A DNA stretch of 64,000 nt from Laspinema palackyanum D2c (GTDB lineage: Bacteria > Cyanobacteriota > Cyanobacteriia > Cyanobacteriales > Laspinemataceae): NCBI RefSeq assembly GCF_025370875.1, contig NZ_JAMXFD010000002.1, forward strand, positions 62,001-126,000, written 5' to 3'. Below the pieces are notes generated by a model. It did no database searches and was not told the origin of the DNA. It saw nothing but the letters and a program-made list of their open reading frames with translations. Position 1 is the stretch's first letter. Each line of letters opens with the position of its first letter. Positions 55,155-64,000 of this stretch are shown here, one piece after another. Both the position numbers and the translations under genes were made by a program.

Positions 55155-58100
55155 TTATTTCTCTTCTCGTGATAAAATCAAATTCAGCACGTTTAACTCA
55201 TGAGAATTCAATAAATATTTATCGGAAAACATTTTAGCGCGCATTTGCTCTAAACTGTAGCTTCGGAAGAGTAAAAAGGGAAATTCCCGGTATTTGCGAC
55301 CGATGGGTAAGGTGTTGTAGGCGGGATAGAGGGAGTGGAGATAGCGCGAGAGTAAGGTTCTAAATTCTTGGTTTTCTTCTTCGTCGGGTTCTTCTTTGAA
55401 ATACTCGGCGATCGCCTCTCCGGCAATGAAGTTAAACAATGGCATCAAATAATATTGGTCAGTATTATTGCTATATTGTTCAAACCATTGAGTGCGCGTT
55501 GCTTCATGGCGGAGTAATTCCACTAACTCAACGGCACCCCCACGGATGGCCGATCGCAGGTTTTCGGGATATTCCAAACTCTTACTCACGGCAAACATCT
55601 TTTTAATTAACTCATCGGTGGCATAGCGGCGAATCTGCTGTTGTAAGCGAATTTCATAACTTTCTTCTAATCTGTGGTGAATCGGGACGATAAGTAAACT
55701 TCCCACCAGATGACCGGGTTCAATATTGCCAAGGTCTAAAAGTTGGTCGAGGCGGTTACAGTATTGGGTAAATTGGGTATTGAATTCTTCCCTTAAGGAA
55801 AGATAGGATTTTTGCATGGTTTTCTCCGTCCCCGTTTCATCCATTAAGATAAATTCGGCATGACTGAGAAGACCTTCCAAACTGGTAAAAATATCTTGTA
55901 AGATGCCATGACTGGGTTTCTGGCGATATTCATTTTTGAGTTCGCGAATCAGGTGGGTGATTTGACCACTCAAGGTCATTCCGGCAGTGGAAACGGATTT
56001 ACCGCCAATGGGAATGATTAGACAATCTTTTCTCCCCAAGGGTCCGGACCCGAAAATCCGCGTCATCATGGAAAGTTTCAGAATCAGCAAGATATTTAAG
56101 AGATTCAAGATGCTTTCTTGCATCGACAGTTGCCGTTCGGTTTCGTCATCATCTGTCTTCTCCCCTCTCCCGTTCTGGGAGAGGGGTTGGGGGCCGCCGA
56201 CGTCTTCCCCAACTGATTTAGGATTGCTATAGTACACCGCGCGATCGCCTAAGTAAAATATCAGGGATTTCTCTTCCGTATCCAGGGTCTGCCGGACGCC
56301 ATTTTCCTCATATTCTCCCCTGGCGCGATAAATCACCTGAATCACTTCCATGAGATTTTTCTCAATCTGAAACCGGGGAATCTCGACTAAAATATGTTTC
56401 GCTTTGGGAAAGGATAATCCCCGACTGGCGGAGGAGGTCATAAACACGACTTTGACATCTTGTTTATAGGTCTGAATTCGCAGTTTCTCCGCCTCGCCGA
56501 GACTGGCATGAATTTCCAGATAATCCCTGTAGGGTTCAAATTTACCTCGGCGCTTGCGAAGGGTTTCTATGAGTTCCTGCAACCGTTTTTTATCTTGAAT
56601 GTAGACCAAGATTTGACTCGCATCCGGTTGATTTAATAACTGATAAATATCTTCCGCCAGTCGAGTTTGCATCTTCTCGACTAAGGTGCGCTTTTCGGAT
56701 TGAAACAGATTGGAGGTGAATTTGACCGATTCGATAAAGATTTTATAAGTAATGTTCAACTCCCTGGCGGGATAGGAGTTGGTATTAATCGCACAAGCGG
56801 GTAAATTCCGAAACTGGAAAGTCTCGATAGTCAGAGGGTTTGGGGACTGTTTGGCAAGGCGAAAATAGATTTTATCCGGTTCGGGAGAAGGTTGCGATAA
56901 GTGTTGGGTAATCACGTCTTTGTCTACAATTGACGCATCCGCTACAATCACCTTGGTATTAAATCCATGTTCGGGGTTGGTGAGTTCCTAATCGTGCAAA
57001 AATTTACTGATACCTTGTAAGAAGTAAACGCCGCTATCATCCCCGGTGATTTCGTCAATCATAATAAATAGATGTTTGATGCGGTTCGAGATTTGGCGCA
57101 TTTTGGCCGGGATGACTTCGCTATCTCGTTGGTTGTAGGCACTTTTAAAGATATGATTCAGATGTTTCAGGGTAGTTGTTCCCGGGGTTGTGACGCGCAA
57201 GGATTGGATTGAGACAGTGGCGAGGATTTGATTGGAGAATTGATCGGCGACTGCTGCATGAATGCCAGAACAAATAGTGGAAAGCACTCCGGCAGTTTTT
57301 GTCCCGCGATCGCGAATTTGATCGGTGGAGATTTGATGTAAACGGGAGGACCGACGCTGACCCCTTGGCGATCGCAATTCCTGATCCGCCGGAATAAAAT
57401 CTACCGCTTTGGCAGTAAATATATCTCGCCGGGAGTTGGTGTGATATCGAACCGTGGGAAATCCGCCGTTTTCCTGAATCAGGACGGCGTTACTGGTGAG
57501 ACACCAGAGGCGATCGTCGCACAGGTTGCCGGTGGATGCCGATTTAAACTTATCGATAATATCTAAATTGACTTGTTTCCGGGGACTGACATAGAGGAAT
57601 AAGAATCCCTCGTCAAAATGGGACTGCAAAAAATTGGCGATCGCAGTAGTTTTGCCAATTCCCGGATTTCCGGTTAAAAACAGATAAATCTCCTCCGAAG
57701 TCAGCGCCTTTTGAATCAGTTCCGCGTGTCCATTTCGCAGGGTCAATCCCTCCGGTAAACCCAAGGGAGTTGCCAACTCCTGGGGAATAATTCCCACGGA
57801 GTTAAAAAATCCTTGAATCCGTTCCTGATGAATTACTTCAGTGATACCCGGTCCGGTGAGGTTGGGTTGAGACAACTTGTCCAGCAATTGTTGACCTTCG
57901 ATAAAACTTTTGGCAGCACTTCGCTGAATTTGCTTGAGGACATTTTTTCGCGCTGTTTTAATTTCTTGCTGTTTCGGTTCTTTCTTATAAATTTCGGCAC
58001 AAGTGGCCAACAACTGGAGATTGTCCGGACGCAGGGAGATGGTTCCAATGTGGCGATCGCTATATCCCACCACATTGAAAACTAGGGAAGCAGATTCTGG

Positions 58101-58922
58101 CAAGAGGTGATACTCCTGCAAAAATTCATAGAAACTATGCGCGTAGGAACCGGCCTGAATTAACTTGGTACTTTCTTTATCCCGCCGTTTAAATGCGGTT
58201 AAATATTGCCGTAAATCTTTCGATAAGTCCAAGTCTAACCCGGGACTGCTGCCGGTATCCAGATGCAACTTAGAAAAAACACTTTTCGACCGTAAGTACC
58301 CCAACTCTCCCCTCAGCATTTGCCGCAAGACTTCCACATCATCCAGGGGAACAATATCCTCAGCAGATTGCACCGAAAACACGGATAAATCCACAGATAA
58401 GATCCGGAACTCCTGACCATAGCGCAAGAAAATTAAGGTATCGGACTGCAAAAACTCTCCCGTTTTCCCCGGTCCAGAATATTGATGAATAATCCGCTGA
58501 ATTTCCCGGTAATCCAGGGTGTCAAACTGGGATAAGACTTGGGTGAAATGTTCTTTAGAATCTTTGGAGGAAGTGCCAATGCTGTTGTCCCCTGCAAAAC
58601 TGCATTGATAGTAGAGAATTTCCAGTTGACGTTTGAGGCCATCTTCCTGGGAACCCAGATATTCCCCAAAGAAATTCAACCCCGAGAGAAACCCCTTCTG
58701 GATAAAAAAGCGACTCCATTTTTCCAATATCTCGCGGTTCTGAGGTGCGATCGCCTCATGTTTTTCCGCTATCCGCTTGACCATTTTCGGTAATTTCAGT
58801 CCCTGCAAATCCTGGCGATACAAGTCTCCAAAATGGTGTTTAATCTGATGGCGTTCCAGATATGCCAAAATGCCAATATTAAACCCTACTTCAAACAACC
58901 GGCCTAATTCCTCTGCTATCAT
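55155..58922 (-). pseudogene. Large SF2-like helicase interrupted by one in-frame TAG
   Basis: The two halves share one frame and are parted only by TAG at 56988-56990. The chosen ATG at 58922 has AGGAG 13 bases upstream; an in-frame TTG at 58952 lies in a repeat. About 400 N-terminal residues are unknown (FEVGFNIGILAYLERHQIKH, VFNVVGYSDRHIGTISLRP). Helicase motifs then follow in order: LTGNPGIGKTTAIANFL (Walker A, ~420), FLYVSPRKQVNLDIIDKF (Ia), LFIMIDEITGDDS (II, ~622), the TAG (~645), VIVADASIVD (III), ILVYIQDKKRLQEL (IV), MTSSASRGLSFPKAKHILVE (V) and EVIQVIYRARG (VI). A ~350-residue C-terminal domain follows. Unbroken it would have about 1255 residues. As read, the ATPase lobes are separated and inactive unless the stop is read through. 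Confidence 0.85.
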
Positions 58923-58947
58923 CTGCTTGAGATTACTCCTAATAGTC

Positions 58948-59090
58948 AACAACCGCTGGGGGTTTTAACCCCCAGCTAATAGCTCAAGTCGGTTAAAACC
59001 GACTAAAAGTCTTATCCCGTGATGTTTTTGAGTCGGTTTTAACCGACTTTAGCTGTTAGGCGCTTGATTTATCCCCCGCCGGGTGTTGCC
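58948..59090. repeat. Fold-back repeat element, copy 7
   Basis: Left end AACAACCGCTGGGGGTTTT, right end CCCCCGCCGGGTGTTGCC; inner arms AGTCGGTTAAAACCGACT and AGTCGGTTTTAACCGACTTT. It fills the spacer between two leftward genes and overlaps the last seven codons, including the stop, of the upstream gene. Confidence 0.88.
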
Positions 59091-62000
59091 ACTCTCCGCA
59101 AATCTAAGACTTTTTTAACCTCCGTCAAAAATGCTAACGCATTAAACTCAACCCGTGGCGTCATCTGTTCAAAGATGGATAAAGCACCAATGGACTGTTC
59201 TCCAATGATATTTTCATAAGGGTCTAACTTCAAAGTTTGCTCGCTTTTGCGATCGAAGCGGGAGAAGTGAAAGAGGGTTAAATATTGCAAAATATCCCGT
59301 TTCAGGGGAGTGTCATAGATTAAATCTTGGCGAATAGATTGGTCATCCATGACTTGAGGATAATAGTCTCCTAATAAGGTGGAATAGGAAATCACACCAT
59401 TATAAAAGCGGTCCTCCGGTCGGCCAACACTGATGCCATTAAATAGGTTGAGAAAGACTACCGCTTGCTGTTGGGGGTCTTCCGCTAAACTGGTGAGTTG
59501 TTGAGTGTCTTGGACTACAAATGCGTTAACTTTGGAATCGCCTAATTTGCGGACGTAATATTTATCGAAAAAGATGGGATAAATTTTTAGATCTGGATGG
59601 TTTTTCATCAAGGCGGTGATCAGGGGAGGAGACATAAAATAGAGGTCTTCATCCCGATCGCCACGGGTGATATGCAGGGTACTGGTATAGGGTGCTTGTG
59701 CGACATACAAAATATGCCGGTATCCTTGTTGATACAGTTGGTTGACAGTATCGATTAAAATAGGCGGTTCCCGATAGAGGCGATGCAGGGAGTAGTTATC
59801 GGAAAAGGTCTGGAGGCGTTCAATTTGGATGGTATCTTCTGCCGATCGCTGGATGCCGATGATTTCTCCGGTGACATTGGCAATCCGATTCTTCCGGTAT
59901 TGGGGGTTGGTTGCGGCATCACTCTCTCGACTCGATACAATGGCGATCGCCAGTTTATCTAACTGCAACGGTGAGGTGCTTTCCATCACGCGAAAGGTTT
60001 TCGGTAACACGGAATAAAGAGACCTCAACCCATTTTCTAACCGATGGCGATTAAAGTTCTGCAACCGAATACCTTGGGAATTGGACCGATATTGATGACT
60101 CAGCAAATAGGATAATTCTTTACAAAGATTTGCTAAAAATTTCTCTGCTGGCAAAGGTCGTTCATGGGTTCCTTCATGGAGTCGCAAAAACGGAATAAAC
60201 AAATTTTTGGGTGCTTTTTCCAGGATTAAATCAAAGCAAATATAAGCAAGCACCGTCCAAGTGAACCGATAAATAAAGGTCTGACTCGGATTCAATCCTC
60301 CGGGATTCAGGCGCGTGTTATCATAATCCAACAAAATTAATGGCTGATTTCGGAATGTTGCTCGATACTGGTCCCAACAAATCCCTTGATTCGGAGTACA
60401 AACCACCGCCAGCATCCGAATTCCAGCAATCTGATAATTCCAGGTAAATCGTTCTCGTTCAGTTTCCGGGAAATACCGGATATCTTCAATTTTGATACTT
60501 GCTGGGAGACGACAGAGTGCTGTGTTTTCCATTCCAGGTTCCCCAATGGTCACATATTTTAACTGTGCTCTGGGATTTCCTTCTATCTCGGGGTCTAAAA
60601 AATATCCCAGTAGCGCGCTATTGACATCTTTCTGTAAAATCCCTTTTCTGAGGTTAATTTGTCGCGAATAAATCCGCGTGGGTAAAATTCTTTGTCGCTT
60701 GATCACATTTTGCAGCATAGTCCGCAGGCGTTCAATTTTAAACCGGACATTAAATCTGTTCATTCCCAGGACGAACCCCGCCAAAATTCGCTGTTTTGGT
60801 TCTTCCTCCGAACCGGATAAAATTGGCATCACCCGTTCATCAAACCGTCGCCAAGGGTCAAAGTTGCCTTCCTGATCCGGGTTATAATCGGGTTTTCCTG
60901 GATCGCAATCTGAAGCAAACACGAAATAATAAAGAAACAGTCGTACTAATACTTTCCTGACAAAGGATTCTCGGCGATTTTCATCAGATATTGCCTCCTT
61001 ATTTTCGTCATTATCCGGGTCCAGTAGCATCAGATTATAATCCAATACTTCTTGTCCGGCATGGGTTTGGACCGGACCGCCAAATTTAAGTTTTAGTCCA
61101 AAAATAAACTGCCGTTCCCCTTTTTCTCGGTCCGTATGTTCTCCTAAGTTGCCATCAATGATGGGAATAATTGGCAGAGAATCAAAGACTTCAGCGCGGG
61201 ATAAGGCATCTCGATAATTAACCGTCACTCCCTGATAGTTGACCTCGAAATCTCCATCTGCTTTTTCCGGATCATTGATGTAATCTTCGATTAACCGTAA
61301 GCGGCGAATTAAATCGTTGAGATAAATCATCCCGAGGGTATCGCTGGTTTCAATATGCTCCGCCAAATGCTCTAAATAGATGATTTTTGCTTCTTTTTTG
61401 AGCTTTCCGAGACTTTCGGTATCTACCAATTGCTGCAAATCATCAAAGTAGGAAAACTCATCTTGGACTAATCCATCCAGAACGTCTAATAATTCTCGTT
61501 GAATCTTTTCATCATCGGGAGCAAGTTTAGTTGTAATGTAATTCGCAATTCCCTGACGTAGGTCCGAGGGAAATCGGTCTACATTTTGCACTGAAAAGGT
61601 GATTTTATGGAATTTCAGCCGCGATTCACTGCCAGGACGGTTGGTTTCTAGTCGGAGTTTTTCTTTTTGAAGAGGTGGAGAAGATTGATTAAAATTGAAG
61701 GTAAATCCCAGTTGTCCGGTTGTGCCTTGAACCTGGGTTAACTCCGGACTCATCTGGTCAATCGTCTGTGCGATCGCCTCCACAGACCCCATTGTTTCCT
61801 GGAGATTGCGTCGTAACTGGTCTTGAATTTGCTGGATTTGCTGACTAAATTGCTCCTCAATTCTGGGGGTAAATTTCACCGAGGCCGATCGCACCCCATT
61901 GGCGGAAGTTAGGGGATTCTGAATCTGAGCAGTTGTCGCCAGTTCACCGGCAATTTCATCGATTTTAATTCGCAATCGATTCCTATCCCCAGACAGTTGA

Positions 62001-62101
62001 AATAGATTATTACCCTGGATGGCGCGCGAAATTTGCTCCAAAAGGTAGCTGTAGTCTACAGGTTGTAACCCATCGTTACCCCCTGAAAGTTGGTTAACCA
62101 C
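59069..62101 (-). CDS. Unrecognised 1010-residue protein in operon with helicase
   Basis: I do not recognise the family. The GTG at 62101 is preferred because GGAGG lies ~10 bases upstream; the GTG at 62110 would be too close to it. Residues ~80-130 are coiled coil (FSQQIQQIQDQLRRNLQETM). The middle (~150-620) has charged helices and strands such as LKLKFGGPVQTHAGQEVLDY, FVRKVLVRLFLYYFVFASDC, NRFNVRFKIERLRTMLQNVI and ICWDQYRATFRNQPLILLDY. From ~730 there is an alpha/beta region: LDKLAIAIVSSRESD, RIANVTGEIIGIQRS, PPILIDTVNQLYQQGYRHIL, YVAQAPYTSTLHITRGDRDE, LKIYPIFFDKYYVRKLGDSK. The order of strands is suggestive of an RNase H-like or Rossmann-like core, which is inference only. The last residues (ATPGGG) and the stop come from the fold-back repeat. 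The helicase gene follows on the same strand. Confidence 0.8.
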   Translation of the reverse strand: MVNQLSGGNDGLQPVDYSYLLEQISRAIQGNNLFQLSGDRNRLRIKIDEIAGELATTAQIQNPLTSANGVRSASVKFTPRIEEQFSQQIQQIQDQLRRNLQETMGSVEAIAQTIDQMSPELTQVQGTTGQLGFTFNFNQSSPPLQKEKLRLETNRPGSESRLKFHKITFSVQNVDRFPSDLRQGIANYITTKLAPDDEKIQRELLDVLDGLVQDEFSYFDDLQQLVDTESLGKLKKEAKIIYLEHLAEHIETSDTLGMIYLNDLIRRLRLIEDYINDPEKADGDFEVNYQGVTVNYRDALSRAEVFDSLPIIPIIDGNLGEHTDREKGERQFIFGLKLKFGGPVQTHAGQEVLDYNLMLLDPDNDENKEAISDENRRESFVRKVLVRLFLYYFVFASDCDPGKPDYNPDQEGNFDPWRRFDERVMPILSGSEEEPKQRILAGFVLGMNRFNVRFKIERLRTMLQNVIKRQRILPTRIYSRQINLRKGILQKDVNSALLGYFLDPEIEGNPRAQLKYVTIGEPGMENTALCRLPASIKIEDIRYFPETERERFTWNYQIAGIRMLAVVCTPNQGICWDQYRATFRNQPLILLDYDNTRLNPGGLNPSQTFIYRFTWTVLAYICFDLILEKAPKNLFIPFLRLHEGTHERPLPAEKFLANLCKELSYLLSHQYRSNSQGIRLQNFNRHRLENGLRSLYSVLPKTFRVMESTSPLQLDKLAIAIVSSRESDAATNPQYRKNRIANVTGEIIGIQRSAEDTIQIERLQTFSDNYSLHRLYREPPILIDTVNQLYQQGYRHILYVAQAPYTSTLHITRGDRDEDLYFMSPPLITALMKNHPDLKIYPIFFDKYYVRKLGDSKVNAFVVQDTQQLTSLAEDPQQQAVVFLNLFNGISVGRPEDRFYNGVISYSTLLGDYYPQVMDDQSIRQDLIYDTPLKRDILQYLTLFHFSRFDRKSEQTLKLDPYENIIGEQSIGALSIFEQMTPRVEFNALAFLTEVKKVLDLRRVATPGGG

Positions 62102-62184
62102 GATGCTCACTCCTCCCTGATTGTCCTGATTTTTAGTAGTCTATCACAACGGAGTCAATTCCTTCGCATTTCCTCCCTCCGTTT

Positions 62185-64000
62185 TTACTCTTCCGGCGTT
62201 TCTACCGTCACCTGCCAGGTTTCCAAGGTAATTCCCACGGTTTGTTCCAACCGAGTCAAGGCATTCAAATAGTTAATTTGTGCAGTCAATTCGCTATTAT
62301 TCGCACTGACTACTTCTTCTTGAGCGGTGATAATGTTGCGAATCGAACCCCGACCTAATCTGAGTAATTCTCGCTCATTTTCCAAGTTTTGTTCGGCAAA
62401 TCCTCTCTCTTCCCTTGCTAAATCTACTTGTTTTAGAAGTAAATTAGCGTCCCGAACCTGATCACCCACTTCAATTAAAAGATTATCTCGTTCATCATTC
62501 AGGTCATTTTGCGCTTGTAACAGATTCACTCGTTCTTGCTCTACCTGACTCTCTAATCTGCGATCGCCAAACCTTCTACTCAAACTAATTCCCAGTCTCA
62601 TATCATTGCGATCGGCACTTTGCGATCGCAACCCATTCCCATAACTCGCATTCAACTTCATATCCCAGCGCCTCTCATCTTCCGCCACCAGTAAATTCAA
62701 CTGAGCAATCTCCACCTCCAGTTGTGCATTGAGATAGGTGGAACTGTTTTGCAAGGCCAATTGCTTCAACTCTTCCTCATTTAACTGAGTATCTTCCACC
62801 ACAATTTTTTCCCCGGCGATAATTGGGAAATTTTGAACATCGAGAATCTTGAGCAAGTCCAATCGCACCCGCTCAAAGTTATTTTCCGCGCCTAAGAGTT
62901 GGACTTGCCGGTTGGCAATATTCCGTTCATTTTGCACTAACTCAATTCTCGCTTGTCTCCCCGCTTCCACCAACCCTCGATTAATCTCCGATATATCCTG
63001 AGCAATTTTTAGGGAATTTTGAGCAATTTTTACCTCTTCCTGTGCTTGCAAGAGTTGGCGATATCCTAAAATAGCCTCGGTAATGATATCGATTAAGGTG
63101 GATTGTAAACCTCGTTGATTGATGGTTTCTAAGAATTCGGCAATTTTAAGGGAAGCGGTATTGACCTCGTTGCCAAAACCCCGTAATAAAGATTGGCTAA
63201 AATTGAGCTCAAGCGCTTGATTGATATTATCTAAATCCTCAATTTCAGATTGATTACTACTTTGATTAAGACCTCCGAAATTCCATCTCGCACTGATTTC
63301 TCCCCCGGTAGAGGTTCGCATGGAGACAATCGAACCGGCGCTAATTTCAGCAGAGTTGCTGCTTGCACTCCCGAAATCATTGCGATTGATACCCACCGAG
63401 ATTTCTGGGGTAAAAATCGGTTGAAATTTATCTAATTCAACGGCTAAATTGGCTCGTTCTGCGAGGCGCTGGAGATAGGCATTTTTAATCGCTCGGTTAT
63501 TTTGGACTGCTAAACCCACCACCTCCACCAGGGTTACGGGAATTCCCTCGGTTCGGCGCTCGCCAGGAGTCTCAGGAACTGCAGGACGAGTCTGAGGACC
63601 TGTCACCGGCACTTGCTGCAATTCCCCAGGCCGATTCTCAAATAAAGGCACTGTTGCTGGGTCTAAATCGCGATCGCCACTGGGGGGATTCGACTCTTCG
63701 GGTAACTGAGGAAGACTCTGAGATATCACTTCATTTTGCTCCAAGCGATCGCCTTGAGGCACTTCCGCTTCCGGTTCTCTCCCAGGCCGTTCTATTGCTC
63801 TGGGGTCAACGGGTTCTGCCGGTGGTGGCACATCTATCTGCCGTGCAGTTTTTCTCACCTCACTAGATGAGCCTGCCGGTTTTACAGGTGGGGAAACTGG
63901 AGAGGGACTGGGAAAATCTGGCGTTAATCCAGACAACAAATCCCCAACCACAGCGGGAACAGTCCCTTGAGGTGAGGCCGGAACTTCTGGGGAAGTAACC
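62185..64000 (-). CDS. TolC-family outer-membrane efflux protein, partial
   Basis: The frame is open to base 64000, so the N-terminus (with signal peptide) lies outside. The visible part starts with ~140 residues of Pro/Glu-rich linker (DFPSPSPVSPPVKPAGSSS, DVPPPAEPVDPRAIERPGRE). The TolC fold then follows as two similar halves of long helices and beta strands: VTLVEVVGLAVQNNRAIKNA, FTPEISVGINRNDFGSASS, FSQSLLRGFGNEVNTASLKI, LIDIITEAILGYRQLLQAQE, then RWDMKLNASYGNGLRSQSA, LGISLSRRFGDRRLESQVEQ, ending LRLGRGSIRNIITAQEEVVS and NYLNALTRLEQTVGITLETW. TolC trimers form the outer-membrane channel of type I secretion and RND efflux. The partner pump genes are not in the window. Confidence 0.88.
   Translation of the reverse strand, partial: VTSPEVPASPQGTVPAVVGDLLSGLTPDFPSPSPVSPPVKPAGSSSEVRKTARQIDVPPPAEPVDPRAIERPGREPEAEVPQGDRLEQNEVISQSLPQLPEESNPPSGDRDLDPATVPLFENRPGELQQVPVTGPQTRPAVPETPGERRTEGIPVTLVEVVGLAVQNNRAIKNAYLQRLAERANLAVELDKFQPIFTPEISVGINRNDFGSASSNSAEISAGSIVSMRTSTGGEISARWNFGGLNQSSNQSEIEDLDNINQALELNFSQSLLRGFGNEVNTASLKIAEFLETINQRGLQSTLIDIITEAILGYRQLLQAQEEVKIAQNSLKIAQDISEINRGLVEAGRQARIELVQNERNIANRQVQLLGAENNFERVRLDLLKILDVQNFPIIAGEKIVVEDTQLNEEELKQLALQNSSTYLNAQLEVEIAQLNLLVAEDERRWDMKLNASYGNGLRSQSADRNDMRLGISLSRRFGDRRLESQVEQERVNLLQAQNDLNDERDNLLIEVGDQVRDANLLLKQVDLAREERGFAEQNLENERELLRLGRGSIRNIITAQEEVVSANNSELTAQINYLNALTRLEQTVGITLETWQVTVETPEE

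Noticed and set aside
36258-56990. Stop-codon reassignment or selenocysteine/pyrrolysine recoding
   Set aside because: TAA, TAG and TGA are all involved, in unrelated genes, with normal amino acids expected at those sites; no SECIS-like structure was seen.

Overview
The window looks like a chromosomal piece of a filamentous cyanobacterium. The octamer GCGATCGC and its core are scattered through genes and spacers. The gene set is also cyanobacterial: a long two-part ThiE, a hormogonium-polysaccharide-type glycosyltransferase, a PilT-type ATPase, ClpC and a second ClpB-type chaperone, a pentapeptide-repeat protein, TPR-CHAT and WD40 proteins, and Uma2 nucleases. No rRNA, tRNA, CRISPR array or prophage was found by eye. 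The exact genus cannot be fixed from this sequence.

Layout. 1-6.0 kb: a partial exported DUF1565-like gene, then thiE-thiS and a DUF1517 gene. This stretch carries an old, decayed tandem duplication of thiE-thiS-DUF1517, and one copy was split by an AT-rich segment carrying an MFS transporter. 6.2-8.1 kb: a Ser/Thr kinase with a WD40 propeller, bracketed by hairpin repeats. 8.2-12.4 kb: three glycosyltransferases and a caspase-like remnant. 12.8-30.7 kb: mostly housekeeping and exported proteins (cobU, rnz, SpoIID-like, pentapeptide, typA, pilT-like, an alcohol dehydrogenase, a hydrolase, argB, aroK). 30.7-36 kb: an apparent operon of a TPR-CHAT protease-like protein, a small acidic protein and a C-terminally anchored membrane protein. 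36-38 kb: a cluster of toxin-antitoxin-like genes and one nuclease gene, four of the five broken by single nonsense or frameshift changes. 38-46 kb: clpB, a WD40 propeller and clpC. 46-53.5 kb: a broken pre-peptidase-domain protein, a DUF790 nuclease, a GNAT acetyltransferase, uvrC and a membrane protein. 53.5-62.1 kb: a Panacea-type toxin-antitoxin pair, a Uma2 nuclease, a large helicase interrupted by one in-frame TAG, and a 1010-residue protein I do not recognise. 62.2 kb to the end: a TolC-like outer-membrane protein running off the window.

Two stretches could be undescribed systems. The first is the cassette at 54.5-62.1 kb (unknown 1010-aa protein + helicase, next to Uma2 and a toxin-antitoxin pair). 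The second is the TPR-CHAT/small protein/membrane protein operon at 30.7-35.9 kb. Both are inferences from domain content and gene order.

Several features recur. Seven copies of a long fold-back element (G-rich/C-rich ends, an inner AGTCGGTT...AACCGACT palindrome) lie between genes, and one supplies the last codons and stop of the unknown 1010-aa gene. Accessory genes carry many otherwise clean reading frames cut by a single stop codon, using all three stop types. That points to recent gene decay (or consensus error) rather than recoding.
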